Below, piece after piece: positions 13,258-23,801 of a stretch of 64,000 bases of DNA; the first letter of the stretch is position 1, and every line of letters begins with the position of its first letter. The DNA comes from Actinopolyspora lacussalsi subsp. righensis (lineage in GTDB: Bacteria > Actinomycetota > Actinomycetes > Mycobacteriales > Pseudonocardiaceae), in NCBI RefSeq assembly GCF_900116555.1, contig NZ_FPAT01000016.1, forward strand, positions 1 through 64,000. The letters run 5' to 3'. Both the position numbers and the translations under genes were made by a program. Under the pieces are notes generated by a model, which was not told the DNA's origin, searched no databases, and saw only the letters and a program-made list of their open reading frames with translations.

Positions 13258-13746
13258 ATGGGCGACTACGCCAAGGCGCTGGGCAGCAAGCTCCGCGCTA
13301 TCCGCCAGCAGCAGGGTCTTTCGCTGCACGGCGTCGAGCAGAAGTCAGGCGGGCGGTGGAAGGCCGTGGTCGTCGGGTCTTATGAACGAGGTGACCGTGC
13401 GGTCACTGTGCAGAAACTCGCCGAGCTGGCCGACTTCTACGGTGTTCCGGTAGCCGAACTGCTGCCGGAGGGGCGGGTTCCCTCCAGCGCGGAACCCGCG
13501 ACGAAGGTTGTGATCAACCTCGAACGGCTGCAACAGCTTCCCGCGGAGAAGGTGGGGCCGCTGGCCCGCTATGCGGCCACGATTCAGAGCCAGCGGGGTG
13601 ACTACAACGGCAAGGTGCTGTCCATCCGCACCGAGGACCTGCGTTCCCTGGCCATCATCTACGACATGTCGCCGGGGGAACTCACCGAGCAGCTCATCGA
13701 CTGGGGAGTCCTGCCTCCCGAGGCCCGCCCGGCCCGCGAGGAGTGA
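13258..13746 (+). CDS. bldD: BldD developmental regulator (c-di-GMP-responsive)
   Basis: BldD represses sporulation genes during vegetative growth when bound to c-di-GMP. The 162-aa product has an XRE-type helix-turn-helix in residues 1-70 (SGGRWKAVVVGSYERGDRAV). Its C-terminal domain carries the c-di-GMP signature RGD-x8-RxxD at residues 113-127. The second half of that signature reads RTED, where Streptomyces BldD has RQDD; the outer Arg and Asp are kept. The 3' end TEQLIDWGVLPPEARP is typical. It lies divergent from pyrR with 263 nt between them and is followed by a strong hairpin. Confidence 0.93.
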   Translation: MGDYAKALGSKLRAIRQQQGLSLHGVEQKSGGRWKAVVVGSYERGDRAVTVQKLAELADFYGVPVAELLPEGRVPSSAEPATKVVINLERLQQLPAEKVGPLARYAATIQSQRGDYNGKVLSIRTEDLRSLAIIYDMSPGELTEQLIDWGVLPPEARPAREE

Positions 13747-13753
13747 CGAACCC

Positions 13754-13789
13754 GTGGTCCGCACTCGTTCCGACACGGGTGCGGACCAC
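13754..13789 (+). terminator. Hairpin terminator after bldD
   Basis: A perfect 11-bp stem, GTGGTCCGCAC and GTGCGGACCAC, encloses a 14-nt loop and starts eight bases after the bldD stop. No U-run follows, which is common for actinobacterial terminators. The rest of 13790-14049 shows nothing further. Confidence 0.75.
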
Positions 13790-14049
13790 ACCGATGTCCG
13801 CCGATCGTCGGGACGGAAACGTCCACCGACCAGCCCGGTTCTCGTCGAGTGGGAGATGATCCCCGGCCGACGGGAACCGGGCTCGATCGGACGATGTGAC
13901 AACACGACCCGGCCGGGGAACCATTCGGTCCCGGACCGGGTCGATTTCGTGCCCGCGCCGAGGTTGACGCCCGGTGCGAGCACCACACGACGGCCGCACC
14001 GATTGCGGTTCCGTCACTCTCCAGCAGCGGCCGGAACGGGAAAACGCGG

Positions 14050-14565
14050 TCAGCGCTCCGAAGTCGCGGAGGACTCCGCCTCCGGGGCGGAGTCCCGCTC
14101 GGCCGCGACCGTCTCGTCTTCCCCGGCCGAGCTCTCCGTGGAACCACGCAGCGACTCCCGCTGCTGTTCGTCGATACCGGCCAACCTGCCGAGCACCCCG
14201 TTGACGAACCGGGGAGTGTCGTCCGTGGAGAGCGCCTTGCCCAGCTGCACGGCTTCGTCGATGACCACGGCCGGGGGAATGTCGTCCCCCCACAACATCT
14301 CGAAGAAACCCAGGCGCAGCACGGCCCGGTCCACGACCGGCATCCGGGAGAGCGCCCAGCCCTGCGAGTACTCGACGATCAGCTCGTCGATCCGTTCGCG
14401 GTGTTCGGCCACCCCGGAGACGAGCGTGACGGCGTAATCACCGACGACCGGCGCCTCGGTGGAACCGACGCGCTGCCGGAGCAGCGCGTCGGGGGCAAGT
14501 TCGCGTAAATCGGCCTCGTAAAGCACTTCCACCGCGCGTTTGCGGGCCTTGCTCCGTTCGCCCAA
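14050..14565 (-). CDS. nusB: Transcription antitermination factor NusB
   Basis: NusB forms a complex with NusE and boxA RNA during rRNA antitermination. The 171-aa product has the all-helical NusB fold: ARKRAVEVLYEADLRELAP near the start and the family end LGKALSTDDTPRFVNGVLGR. After about residue 133 it has a Ser/Glu-rich acidic tail absent from short NusB proteins. The start is TTG at 14565, supported by AGAGG about eight bases upstream. It follows efp closely, the normal order efp-nusB in actinobacteria. Confidence 0.93.
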   Translation of the reverse strand: MGERSKARKRAVEVLYEADLRELAPDALLRQRVGSTEAPVVGDYAVTLVSGVAEHRERIDELIVEYSQGWALSRMPVVDRAVLRLGFFEMLWGDDIPPAVVIDEAVQLGKALSTDDTPRFVNGVLGRLAGIDEQQRESLRGSTESSAGEDETVAAERDSAPEAESSATSER

Positions 14566-14640
14566 CTCACACCCTCTTTTCGGCAGCGCGCGGTCCTGGA
14601 CAGCCCAACCGGACCAGCATACCGGCCGACCGTGAGCCGG

Positions 14641-15201
14641 TCACTTGACGCGTCCCAGATAACGCCCGTCGCGCGGATCCACCCTGATCTTCTCGCCCGA
14701 CTCGATGAACAACGGGACCTGCACGGTCGCGCCGGTCTCGAGTTCGGCGGGCTTGTTGCCACCGGTGGAACGGTCCCCCTGCACACCGGGGTCGGTGTGG
14801 GCGATGGTCAGCTCCACCGAGGCGGGCAGCTCGACGTAGAGCGGCTCGCCCTCGTGGCGGGCCAGGGTGACGGTGCTGTTCTCCAGCATGTAACCGGCCG
14901 AGTCGCCCACGGTCTCGGGCGAGACGCTGACCTGGTCGTAGGTGTCGGGGTCCATGAACACGTAGTCGACGCCGTCGTTGTAGAGATAGGTCATCTCACT
15001 GCGGTCGACGTTGGCGGTCTCGACTTTGATCCCGGCGTTGAAGGTCTTGTCCACGACCTTGCCGGAGAGCACATTCTTGAGGGTGGTGCGCACGAAGGCA
15101 CCCCCCTTGCCCGGCTTCACGTGCTGGAAACTCGTGACGGTCCACAGCTGCCCGTCGATGTTGAGCACGATTCCGTTTTTCAGGTCGTTCGTGGTGGCCA
15201 C
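14641..15201 (-). CDS. efp: Elongation factor P
   Basis: EF-P relieves ribosome stalling at polyproline stretches. The 186-aa product has the KOW-like domain I with the tRNA-reaching loop [10 protein letters not shown], where Lys32 is the tip residue. Two OB domains follow, with [19 protein letters not shown] and the end [13 protein letters not shown]. The frame stays open upstream to 15291, but the GTG at 15201 with AGGAG upstream gives the conserved N-terminus [13 protein letters not shown]. It lies between pepQ and nusB. Confidence 0.95.
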   Translation of the reverse strand: MATTNDLKNGIVLNIDGQLWTVTSFQHVKPGKGGAFVRTTLKNVLSGKVVDKTFNAGIKVETANVDRSEMTYLYNDGVDYVFMDPDTYDQVSVSPETVGDSAGYMLENSTVTLARHEGEPLYVELPASVELTIAHTDPGVQGDRSTGGNKPAELETGATVQVPLFIESGEKIRVDPRDGRYLGRVK

Positions 15202-15293
15202 GGTCGGAGTCTCTCCTGTGCTAAGGCTACAGATGTTCGCCGATTCGAGCTGGCGCGCGACCGAGAAGCGGGATCGAGCGCACGTTGTCACAC

Positions 15294-16403
15294 CTAGAGA
15301 ATGACGAACTCCTTCGTCGTCAAGGTGAGCAACTCCGGCGTGTCCGCACGCGCGACCAGCGTGTCCTCGATGCGGACGCCGCCCCGCCCAGGCAGATACA
15401 CACCGGGCTCGGCGGTGACCGCCATTCCGGCCTCGATGGTACCCGCTCCGCGTTGGGACAACGCCGGTGCCTCGTGGATCTCCAGTCCCACACCGTGCCC
15501 CAGACCGTGCGAGAACCGCTCCCCGTAGCCGGCCTCGGTGATGACGTCACGGGCAGCCGTGTCGGCATCGGCCACCTCGGTTCCGAGGCGGATGGCATCC
15601 CGCCCGGCCGCCTGCGCCGTCGCGACGAGCTCGTAGATCTCGCGCTGCCAGTCGGCGGGTCGGCCCAGCACGACCGTGCGGGTCATGTCGGAGTGGTAGC
15701 CGTCCACGAGCGCGCCGAAGTCCATCTTGACGAAGTCACCCGGGGCGAGTTCGGCATCGGTCGGGCGGTGGTGCGGCACGGCCGAGTTCGCCCCTGTCGC
15801 CACGATCGTCTCGAAGGAGGGGCCTGCCGCACCGTGATCGAGCATCCGGCTCTCCAGCTCGCGCGCCACGGCGAGCTCGGTACGGCCCGGACGCAGCCCA
15901 CCGTGCTCGATCAGCCCGGCCAACGCGCGATCGGCCGCCGCGCACGCCATGCGCAGTGCCTCGATCTCGCTCTCGTCCTTGATCAGGCGCAGCGTTTCCA
16001 CCAGGCCGGGGGCGCGGACCAGCTCCACCCCGGGGGCGGTGCGGCTCAGCTCGTCCAGCCCGTCCACCGTGACGTGCTGGCTCTCGAAGCCCACCCGCCG
16101 GTAGGTCGCGCTCCGCGACTCGGCGCGCCGGGCCAGCTCGGCGACGCTGGCCCGGTCGATGAGGTGCTCCAGCTCGGGGACCTGCGCGGCGGCCTGCGTC
16201 TCGTAGCGACCGTCGGTGCAGAACACCGTGCGGGTCTCGTCGGCCGCGGTGTCGGCCGCGTGCACCAGCAGGGCCGCGTTGGAGCCGGTGAAGCCGGTGA
16301 GGTACCTGATGTTGAGCAGGTCGCTCACCAGCATCGCGTCCACCTCGCGGTCGCGCAGGTGGCCCCGAAGGGATTCACGGCGATGTACGTGCGATTCGGG
16401 CAT
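15294..16403 (-). CDS. pepQ: Xaa-Pro aminopeptidase (M24B family)
   Basis: This metallopeptidase removes an N-terminal residue that precedes proline, or splits X-Pro dipeptides. The 369-aa product has a creatinase-like N-terminal domain ([20 protein letters not shown]) and a pita-bread catalytic domain. Metal ligands can be placed in [45 protein letters not shown] and VRIEDTLVA. The five expected Asp/His/Glu ligands all appear to be present. It is upstream of efp, as in mycobacteria, where aroQ lies close on its other side; here about 12.6 kb of other genes intervene. Confidence 0.93.
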   Translation of the reverse strand: MPESHVHRRESLRGHLRDREVDAMLVSDLLNIRYLTGFTGSNAALLVHAADTAADETRTVFCTDGRYETQAAAQVPELEHLIDRASVAELARRAESRSATYRRVGFESQHVTVDGLDELSRTAPGVELVRAPGLVETLRLIKDESEIEALRMACAAADRALAGLIEHGGLRPGRTELAVARELESRMLDHGAAGPSFETIVATGANSAVPHHRPTDAELAPGDFVKMDFGALVDGYHSDMTRTVVLGRPADWQREIYELVATAQAAGRDAIRLGTEVADADTAARDVITEAGYGERFSHGLGHGVGLEIHEAPALSQRGAGTIEAGMAVTAEPGVYLPGRGGVRIEDTLVARADTPELLTLTTKEFVIL

Positions 16404-16531
16404 GCGGGCAGCTTAGTTCCCGACCGGGAACCGCCGCCCGGGCATGTGGGGTGCGGGCTGTGCCGCGAGTCCACCACTCCGCGTGTGCGCTGCCGCGTGT
16501 CGACGGCGGGTGGGTCGCGGAGCCGGTGACG

Positions 16532-16567
16532 AAAAATCCTCCCGGCTCCGGCGAGGGAGCGGGAGGA
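16532..16567 (-). terminator. Rho-independent terminator after the DUF397 gene
   Basis: On the minus strand the hairpin arms TCCTCCCGCTCCC and GGAGCCGGGAGGA (one bulged base) are followed directly by TTTTT at 16536-16532. This is one of the few classical U-tailed terminators in the window. It lies about 35 nt downstream of the DUF397 stop. Confidence 0.85.
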
Positions 16568-16601
16568 CGTTTCCGCGTTCGAGGACCAAGCGGCCGGCTG
16601 G

Positions 16602-16814
16602 TCAGCCGAACTCGCCGTCCTTCACACCGGCGACGAACGCCTGCCACTCGACCGGCGTGTAGTAGTGCGCGGGCCCGCTGCGGTCCTTGGTGTCACGCAG
16701 CCAGCGACCACCGTCGGCGGCCACGGCCACCTCGACGCAAGCCTGCTGGTCAGTGCTGTAGCTACTCTTGTGGAACTCGGCGTCCGGGGGGAAGTCGAGT
16801 GGGTACTCGGTCAA
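16602..16814 (-). CDS. DUF397 domain protein
   Basis: The 70-aa product has the DUF397 signature: FHKSSYSTDQQACVEVAVA, VRDTKDRSGP-like spacing (here LRDTKDRSGPAHYYTP) and EWQAFVAGVKDGEF. DUF397 genes in Streptomyces and relatives are usually paired with an XRE-DUF5753 regulator and act in development or antibiotic control, as with BldB and WhiJ-type loci. The start is TTG at 16814, supported by AAGGAGGT seven bases upstream, and it overlaps the stop of a DUF5753 fragment. The normal partner is truncated here, so the pair is probably no longer functional as a regulatory unit. Confidence 0.9.
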   Translation of the reverse strand: MTEYPLDFPPDAEFHKSSYSTDQQACVEVAVAADGGRWLRDTKDRSGPAHYYTPVEWQAFVAGVKDGEFG

Positions 16815-17113
16815 GGAACTACCTCCTTCAAGGTCCGGTAGACGATTGTCCGTGACTCTTCGGGAGGTGCGGCGCGCACCCGGAGGTCATTCATGGCCCG
16901 CTCGTACAGCGTGATCTCGTCGGGATCCTCGTAATACCGTCCTTCGACGAGGAGTTCGAGGTAGACCACACCGGGATCACCGACGAACTCGGTGGGAAAA
17001 CGGAGAATCTGGAAGCTGCCTTGCTGGGCAACGTGTGCACCCGCGTCCAAAGGCAGGATCTGCAATTCGATCCGTGGCTGCCGGGTGCGCTGAACGGACG
17101 GGAAGATCCGTGA
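16811..17113 (-). pseudogene. 3' remnant of an XRE-DUF5753 regulator
   Basis: The frame ending at 16811 encodes the last 87 or so residues of a DUF5753 domain: RIELQILPLDAGAHVAQQGS, DPGVVYLELLVEGRYYED and VRAAPPEESRTIVYRTL. The helix-turn-helix and first two thirds of DUF5753 expected upstream (about 190 residues) are missing. Homology fades near 17113, and the SUMF1-domain gene ends at 17119. No start codon with a good ribosome-binding site was seen for the fragment. A deletion or insertion therefore joined the SUMF1 gene to this remnant. The family assignment comes from the C-terminal motif pattern. Confidence 0.8.
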
Positions 17114-17118
17114 AGCTC

Positions 17119-17892
17119 TCAACCGTTCTCGCGTTCCGGCACGGCCCCGCGAGCTACGCGGAAACCGATGTCGTCGAGCTGATTGGTGGGATGGGTGCGG
17201 CGGCGCACCGAGGCGCGGCAGCTCCAGTGCTCGTCGAACCAGCCGCCGCCGCGCAGCACCCGGTAGGTGCCGTACACCTCGGGATCGTAGAAGTCCCAGC
17301 ACCACTCCCAGACGTTGCCGAGCGTGTCGTGCACGCCCCACGGGTTCGGCTGTTTGCTGCCCACCTCGTGCACGTGTTCGTCGGAGTTGTCGCGGTACCA
17401 GGCGATCTCGTCGAGCGGTCCGTACCGCGGCCCGGTGGTACCCGCGCGGCAGGCATGTTCCCATTCCGCTTCGGTCGGCAGCCGGTAGCCGTCGGCCGTG
17501 GTGTCCCATTCGACGGTGTCGTCCTGCTCGTGCAGGCGGTAGGCGGGCTCGATCCCCCGCAGCCGGGACAGCGCGTTGCAGCAGCGGACGGCGTCCCACC
17601 ACGAGACGCTTTCCACGGGGAGCTGGTCACCACGTGCCGAGCTGGGCCGCAGTCCGGTGACTTCGGCGTAGCGGGCCTGCGTGATCGGGGTCGCGGCGAG
17701 GCTATAAGGAGCCAGATCGACCGACCAGCTTCGCCGCGTCCGGCGATCCGTGAGCACCGCCCGTCCCGGAGGCAGGTCGATCAGCTCGATTTCGGTACCG
17801 ACAGTCACGGGCGCTCGTTTCGAGGAGTACGTTCGTTCGAAGGTGTCACCCCGCCCGGCGACTGCCGATCCCGCCCCGGTGGGAACGAGCAC
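17119..17892 (-). CDS. SUMF1 / formylglycine-generating-enzyme-fold protein
   Basis: The 257-aa product has a SUMF1 (FGE-sulfatase) domain from about residue 60: ATPITQARYAEVTG, LPVESVSWWDAVRCCNALS, YRLPTEAEWEHACRAG, NPWGVHDTLGNVWEWCWDFY and VLRGGGWFDEHWSCRASVRR. True formylglycine-generating enzymes have a second cysteine five residues after the first near the end (WRCHNSYC-type). Here the position after SCRASVR is not cysteine, so sulfatase maturation is unlikely. It could be an iron oxidase-like relative or a scaffold domain. The start is uncertain: GTG at 17892 or GTG at 17808, neither with a strong ribosome-binding site. Confidence 0.85.
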   Translation of the reverse strand: MLVPTGAGSAVAGRGDTFERTYSSKRAPVTVGTEIELIDLPPGRAVLTDRRTRRSWSVDLAPYSLAATPITQARYAEVTGLRPSSARGDQLPVESVSWWDAVRCCNALSRLRGIEPAYRLHEQDDTVEWDTTADGYRLPTEAEWEHACRAGTTGPRYGPLDEIAWYRDNSDEHVHEVGSKQPNPWGVHDTLGNVWEWCWDFYDPEVYGTYRVLRGGGWFDEHWSCRASVRRRTHPTNQLDDIGFRVARGAVPERENG

Positions 17893-18013
17893 GGCGATTG
17901 GTGAAATCCGATGTGGCGTGGGCGACTGCTGGAGACTACCGGCTCCCGGTACCGGGACGGCAAACCGTTTTCCACCACGCGGTCACCCACGCGAATCGCT
18001 TCGGGCGAGGCTC

Positions 18014-19108
<1,095 letters not shown>

Positions 19109-19183
19109 CTCGCACACTCCTCTGCGGGGAGAGTCCGCCCGGTGCTCGGAGGTTCCACCACCCGCGGCCCCGGGCGGTGAATT

Positions 19184-20617
19184 TCAACCGTGGACGTCCG
19201 GGTGCATCCGGTGCAGCGCCGAACGATGTGTCCGTCTGATTCGTGCGCTGTCCGACGCCTCGGGAACCGGCAGCTCCACTTCGGTGTCGACCGCCCATTC
19301 CGGCGGTCGGTCGGTGCCCGCCAGCGTCCAGGCGGCCTGCCGCGCCGCGCCGATGGCGACGTACTCGGCGGGGGCCGGAACGGTGACCGGCACGTCGAAC
19401 ACGCGCGGCGCCGCGCGGCGCACGGCCTCGGAACGGGCGGCACCGCCGATGAGCAGCACGCGGCGCACCGGAACGCGCTGTTCCCGCAGCGCGTCCAGCC
19501 CGTCGGCCAGGCCGCACAGCATCCCTTCCACCGCTGCGCGGGCCAGGTTCTCGGGGGTCATGTTGTCCCTGCGGAGCCCGTGCAGCGTCCCGGTGGCGTC
19601 CGGCAGGTTCGGGGTGCGTTCACCGTCCAGATAGGGCAGCAGCGTCAGCCCGCCCGCGCCGGGCTCGGCCGCGCAGGCGAGCCGGTCGAACCCCGCGCTG
19701 TCGGTGTCGAGCAGGTCCGCTGTGGCGGTCAGGACCCGGGCCGCGTTGAGCGTGCACACCAGCGGCAGGAATCTGCCGGTGGCGTCGGCGAACCCGGCGA
19801 CCGTGCCCTCCGGATCGCTGGTGGCCGTTTCCGAGCAGGCGAACACGGTGCCGCTGGTTCCCAGCGAGACCACCACGTCACCGGGGGTGATGCCGAGGCC
19901 GAGCGCAGCGGCCATGTTGTCGCCGGTGCCCGCCGAGACGAGCCTGCCGGACGGTGTGGTCCCGGCCGCCTCCCCCGGGGCGAGCACGCGCGGGGTGTTC
20001 GGCGAACGACCGCCGAAGGCACGTGCGAGCAGGTCGTGGCGGTAGCGTTCCTCGCGCGGGGACCAGTAGCCGGTGCCGGAGGCGTCACCGCGATCGGTGA
20101 CGTACTCCCCTCCGGTGAGCTTGGCCGTGAGCCAGTCGTGCGGCAGCAGCACGTCGCTGACCCGATCGGCCAGCCGCGGCTCGTGCTCGGCCATCCAGCG
20201 GAGTTTGGTGATCGTCAGGCTCGCCACGGGCACGGTTCCGGTCAGCTCGGCCGTAGCGGCGGCACCCCCGCACTCGGTGATGAGCTGCTCGGCCGCCTCC
20301 GCCGAACGGGTGTCGTTCCAGAGCAGCGCGGGACGCACCACCTCCCCGGCGGAGTCGAGCGCGACCATGCCGTGCTGCTGGGCACCGACGCCGAGGGCCG
20401 TCACTCCGTCCAGCAGGCCGTCGGTGGCGTCGCACAGGGCGTCCCACCAGACCGCCGGGTCGATCTCGGTCCCGCCGTGGTGCTCGGCGGTGCCGGTACG
20501 CAGGATCTTGCCACTCGCCGCGTCGCAGACCACTACCTTGGTGGACTGGGTGGAGGAGTCGATTCCGGCGACCAGCTCGCCGGAATCGAACGTGGGTTCG
20601 TAATCGTCGTTGTTCAT
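19184..20617 (-). CDS. xylB: Xylulokinase (FGGY family)
   Basis: The enzyme phosphorylates D-xylulose to xylulose 5-phosphate, the usual entry of pentitols such as arabitol or xylitol into the pentose phosphate pathway. The 477-aa product has the first FGGY half with [20 protein letters not shown] and [13 protein letters not shown]. The second half has [13 protein letters not shown] with the probable catalytic Asp, and [13 protein letters not shown] and [15 protein letters not shown] for nucleotide binding. It overlaps the upstream dehydrogenase by four bases. Substrate assignment rests on motif similarity and on the two polyol dehydrogenases beside it. Confidence 0.9.
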   Translation of the reverse strand: MNNDDYEPTFDSGELVAGIDSSTQSTKVVVCDAASGKILRTGTAEHHGGTEIDPAVWWDALCDATDGLLDGVTALGVGAQQHGMVALDSAGEVVRPALLWNDTRSAEAAEQLITECGGAAATAELTGTVPVASLTITKLRWMAEHEPRLADRVSDVLLPHDWLTAKLTGGEYVTDRGDASGTGYWSPREERYRHDLLARAFGGRSPNTPRVLAPGEAAGTTPSGRLVSAGTGDNMAAALGLGITPGDVVVSLGTSGTVFACSETATSDPEGTVAGFADATGRFLPLVCTLNAARVLTATADLLDTDSAGFDRLACAAEPGAGGLTLLPYLDGERTPNLPDATGTLHGLRRDNMTPENLARAAVEGMLCGLADGLDALREQRVPVRRVLLIGGAARSEAVRRAAPRVFDVPVTVPAPAEYVAIGAARQAAWTLAGTDRPPEWAVDTEVELPVPEASDSARIRRTHRSALHRMHPDVHG

Positions 20618-21639
20618 CGACTGCCACCCTGCGACTGATGGGTCGAGTTCGGAAGGATCTGGAGTTTGCGACCGGTCCCGGCGCGGAACTTGCGGACCGC
20701 GTCCTCGTAGGAGTCCAGCGGGAAGGCGTCGCTGATCATGGTGTCCGCGTCGACCGCGCCGCTGCCCATGAGCTCCACGGCGCGCGAGTAGCTGTGCAGC
20801 ACGGCCATGCTTCCCACGATGGTGATCTCGTCGTTGTAGACCCGGAAGGGGGAGAACGAGGCGGTGGCCTCGCCCGGGGCGACTCCGAACTGCTGGAAGG
20901 TGCCGCCGGGACGAACCCTGCTCAGCCCGTCCTCGATCGCGGCGATGACGCCGGTGCAGTCGATCACGACCTCCCAGCCGTGACGGGGGCTCAACGAGTC
21001 GGCCGTGGTCGCCGTGGCGTCGGCACCGAGCTGTTCGGCCACCTTGAGGCGCTCCTCGTTGAGGTCGACGACCGAGACCGAGGTGGCGCCGCCCCTGCGG
21101 GCGAGCTGGGCCATCAGCAGACCCATCGTTCCCGCGCCGTAGATCAGGTAGTGCTCACCGAGCTTGCGGGGCAACCGGTCGAAACCGCGCACGGCACAGG
21201 AGAGCGGCTCGATGAGCGCGGCCTGGGCGGCGGTCACGCCTTCCGGCAACCGGTGGCAGTTCGCGACGGGAGCCACCGCGTACTCGGCGCAGGCACCGTC
21301 GCGGGTGTTGCCGATGGCGTTCCAGTCCTCGCACAGGTTGCCGTGCCCCAGCGAGCAGTAGTGGCAGCTGCCGCAGAACAGCGAGGGGTCCACCGCCACC
21401 GCGTCGCCGACCCGCAGCGACGTCACCCCGTGCCCGAGGTCGGCCACCCTGCCGGCGAACTCGTGACCGGGCACGATCGGGTAAGGAGCCGGCGCGAAGT
21501 CACCGTCGACGATGTGGATGTCGGTGCCGCAGATACCGCAGGCATCGACCTCGACGACGACCTCACCGGGGCCGGGCTCGGGATCGGGCACCGTGGTGAC
21601 CGACAGTTTTCCGGGTGTTTCGATAACCGCTGCGCGCAC
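20614..21639 (-). CDS. Zinc-dependent polyol (medium-chain) dehydrogenase
   Basis: The 341-aa product oxidises an alcohol, most likely a sugar alcohol, with NAD(P). It has the catalytic zinc site [11 protein letters not shown] and PGHEFAGRV. The four-cysteine structural zinc loop is [18 protein letters not shown]. The Rossmann motif is [15 protein letters not shown], followed by the acidic VVDLNEE expected for NAD preference. Sixteen nt separate it from the deoR stop and it overlaps xylB. It is similar in organisation to the second dehydrogenase at 22767-23801, but the two are clearly diverged. Confidence 0.9.
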   Translation of the reverse strand: MRAAVIETPGKLSVTTVPDPEPGPGEVVVEVDACGICGTDIHIVDGDFAPAPYPIVPGHEFAGRVADLGHGVTSLRVGDAVAVDPSLFCGSCHYCSLGHGNLCEDWNAIGNTRDGACAEYAVAPVANCHRLPEGVTAAQAALIEPLSCAVRGFDRLPRKLGEHYLIYGAGTMGLLMAQLARRGGATSVSVVDLNEERLKVAEQLGADATATTADSLSPRHGWEVVIDCTGVIAAIEDGLSRVRPGGTFQQFGVAPGEATASFSPFRVYNDEITIVGSMAVLHSYSRAVELMGSGAVDADTMISDAFPLDSYEDAVRKFRAGTGRKLQILPNSTHQSQGGSR

Positions 21640-21655
21640 TGGAGTGCCTCGTTTC

Positions 21656-22480
21656 TCAATCTCGGACGGTGTCGCCGGGGAACTCCGCGGCCGGATCGGC
21701 GGGCGTGACCCGCACTTCCGTACCGAATTCCCGGATGGCCGCTATTTCTTCTTCCGGGGTGGCCTCATCGGTGACCACCAGGTCGAATGCCGCGACGGTG
21801 CCGTGGGAGTAAGTGGCCGTCTTGCCGAACTTCGAGTGGTCGACGAGCAGCACACAGCGTTCGGCCGCCGCGCACATGGCTTCCTTGATCTCGGCGAAGT
21901 CCTGCATCGGGTGGAACAGCCGCCCGTCGGTGATCGCGGTCGCCGACATGACGGCCAGGTCGGCACGCAGCCGGGAGAGCCCGCGCAACACGTCCGGTCC
22001 GGTGCAGGAGTCGAACTCGCCCCGGAACCGTCCTCCCAGCAACAGCACTTCGCGTTCGGCTCCCGACAGGGTCCGCGCCACTCCGAACGAGTTGGTCACC
22101 ACCGTGAGGCTCTCGACCGCGGTAAGCCTGCGGGCGCAGGGGAACAGTGTGCTGGAGTCGTCCAGGATGACGGTGGTGTTCGGGCGTACCTCGTCGACGG
22201 CCACCGCCGCCAGGGCCTCCTTCTCCGCGACGTGCAGCCCGACGCGGAACCTGGTCGCCGTCTCCATCGTCAGTGACGGGAAGGACTCCACCCGGCCCCG
22301 CAATTTGTGCAGCAGGTGTCGTGCGGCCAGATCGTCGAGATCGCGGTGCATCGTCATGAGACTGACACCGAAGCGCTCGGCCAGCTCGTCTATGCGTGCC
22401 CTGCCGCGGTCGGCGACGAACCGCAGGACCTCCTGTCTGCGCTGCTCGACCGCTGCCTCGGACGGGCGGGCCGCTGCCAT
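21656..22480 (-). CDS. DeoR-family transcriptional regulator
   Basis: The 274-aa product has an N-terminal winged helix (RRQEVLRFVADRGRARIDEL, then AERFGVSLMTMHRDLDDLA). A DeoR sensor domain with the phosphosugar-binding ILDDSSTLFP and VVTNSFGVAR loops and the LVDHSKFGK segment follows. Such proteins repress sugar operons and respond to a phosphorylated intermediate, here probably xylulose 5-phosphate. The ATG at 22480 has GGGAGGGGAG directly upstream; the longer reading frame into the repeat element is not used. It lies inside the cluster, separated from the upstream dehydrogenase by 286 nt that hold a structured repeat. Confidence 0.9.
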   Translation of the reverse strand: MAAARPSEAAVEQRRQEVLRFVADRGRARIDELAERFGVSLMTMHRDLDDLAARHLLHKLRGRVESFPSLTMETATRFRVGLHVAEKEALAAVAVDEVRPNTTVILDDSSTLFPCARRLTAVESLTVVTNSFGVARTLSGAEREVLLLGGRFRGEFDSCTGPDVLRGLSRLRADLAVMSATAITDGRLFHPMQDFAEIKEAMCAAAERCVLLVDHSKFGKTATYSHGTVAAFDLVVTDEATPEEEIAAIREFGTEVRVTPADPAAEFPGDTVRD

Positions 22481-22539
22481 CTCCCCTCCCTCACTACTTG
22501 GTAGGACTGTGTCGAGGCGGTTTGCGTATTTGGTTCCGT

Positions 22540-22641
22540 GGCGGAACCTCTCGCACGGCTCCCACTGCGGGAGGCCCGACATCGGGTAGCGACCTACACA
22601 ACGTCGGGCCTTCCTCGCGAGAGCCGCACGGGAGAACCCGC
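22540..22641 (+). repeat. Structured intergenic repeat, copy 1
   Basis: This 102-nt element begins GGCGGAACCTCTCG and ends GGGAGAACCCGC. Its centre is an 8-bp stem, GGCCCGAC (22573-22580) with GTCGGGCC (22603-22610), closing the loop ATCGGGTAGCGACCTACACAAC-type sequence with an inner GTAG/CTAC pair. Outer stems bring GCGG and CCGC together with facing AAC bases. Two more copies occur at 35936 and 63764. This copy lies between the polyol dehydrogenase stop (22767) and deoR (22480), antisense to both, and lacks the distal module found at the other two. Confidence 0.8.
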
Positions 22642-22766
22642 AGCGGTGCCGGCTGCGTAAGTCGGCTGCGCCGCTTGACCGCAGCAGGCGAGAGCGGCCC
22701 GGTCGAATCCCGGGTTCGTCTCGTCGGGAAACGACCGTGCGGGTACGCGAGACATGTCCGGAATCA

Positions 22767-23801
22767 TCATTCCTGGGGGCGCACGACCGATTTGACCGCC
22801 GTCTCGTCGCGTGCCGAGGCGGTGAGCGCCTCCGGAACCCGGTCCAGCCCGAACCGGTGGGTGACCAGCCTGTCGAGTTCGACCGCACCGGAAGCGGCGA
22901 GTGCTATGGCGGTGGGCCAGGTGTTGGCGTAGCGGAAGGTGCCGGTCAGCTCGATCTCCCGGGTCTGCACGTGCGCCAGCGGGATCGGCAGTTCGTCACC
23001 GCCGAGTCCGACGAACACGCCGCGCCCCGCGCGGGCGAGCGTGCCGACCGCCTCGGCACCGGCCTTGGGATTGCCGGAGCACTCCAGCAGCACGTCCGGC
23101 TCGTAGCCACTGTCGGCCAGCCCGCTCGCACGGACGTCGATCGTCTCGGCCGAGGCCAGTTCGGCGGCCATCCGCAGCCTGCGCTCGGACACGTCGGTGG
23201 TCACGATCTCGGTGGCGCCGAAAGCCCGTGCGGTCTGCGCGGCGAGCAGCCCGATCGGCCCCGCTCCGGTCACCAGCACCCGACTGCCGGGCGAGACCCC
23301 TGCCTTGCGGCACGCCCACACCGCCACCGAGAGCGGTTCGACGAGTGCGGCGGCCTCGTCGGACATGTCCTCCGGTACCGGGTAGGCGAACTGCTCGTGC
23401 AGCGTGACGTACTCGCAGAACGCACCGTCGACGGGCGGGGTTGCGAAGAACCGCACCTCGGGGCACAGGTTGTAGCGCCCCGATCTGCACTCGTGGCAAC
23501 TGCCGCAGGGAATGCCCGGTTCCAGCGACACCCGGGTTCCGGGAGCGTGCCCGGTCACCTCGGAGCCGCGGGCGACGACCGTGCCGGACGCCTCGTGCCC
23601 GAGGATCAGGGGCTCGCGGACCACGAACCCACCGACCCGGCCGTGTTCGTAGTAGTGGGTGTCGGAACCGCACGTCCCCACCGCGGCCACCCGTACCAGC
23701 ACCTCGTGCGGGCCGGGTTCCGGCACGGGGCGGTCCTCGACGGCGATGTCGCCGACCGCGCGCAGCACGGAAGCGCGCATCGATGTCGGAAGTTCGTTCA
23801 T
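22767..23801 (-). CDS. Zinc-dependent polyol dehydrogenase (sorbitol/xylitol dehydrogenase-like)
   Basis: The 344-aa product is a second medium-chain dehydrogenase. It has the catalytic zinc region [18 protein letters not shown] and LGHEASGTV, a structural zinc loop [18 protein letters not shown], and the Rossmann motif [15 protein letters not shown]. The sorbitol-dehydrogenase-like segment [15 protein letters not shown] supports a polyol substrate. Its ATG at 23801 overlaps the stop of the inner-membrane permease by four bases, so it is cotranscribed with the importer. The frame open upstream of it is a shadow of the permease gene. Confidence 0.9.
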   Translation of the reverse strand: MNELPTSMRASVLRAVGDIAVEDRPVPEPGPHEVLVRVAAVGTCGSDTHYYEHGRVGGFVVREPLILGHEASGTVVARGSEVTGHAPGTRVSLEPGIPCGSCHECRSGRYNLCPEVRFFATPPVDGAFCEYVTLHEQFAYPVPEDMSDEAAALVEPLSVAVWACRKAGVSPGSRVLVTGAGPIGLLAAQTARAFGATEIVTTDVSERRLRMAAELASAETIDVRASGLADSGYEPDVLLECSGNPKAGAEAVGTLARAGRGVFVGLGGDELPIPLAHVQTREIELTGTFRYANTWPTAIALAASGAVELDRLVTHRFGLDRVPEALTASARDETAVKSVVRPQE

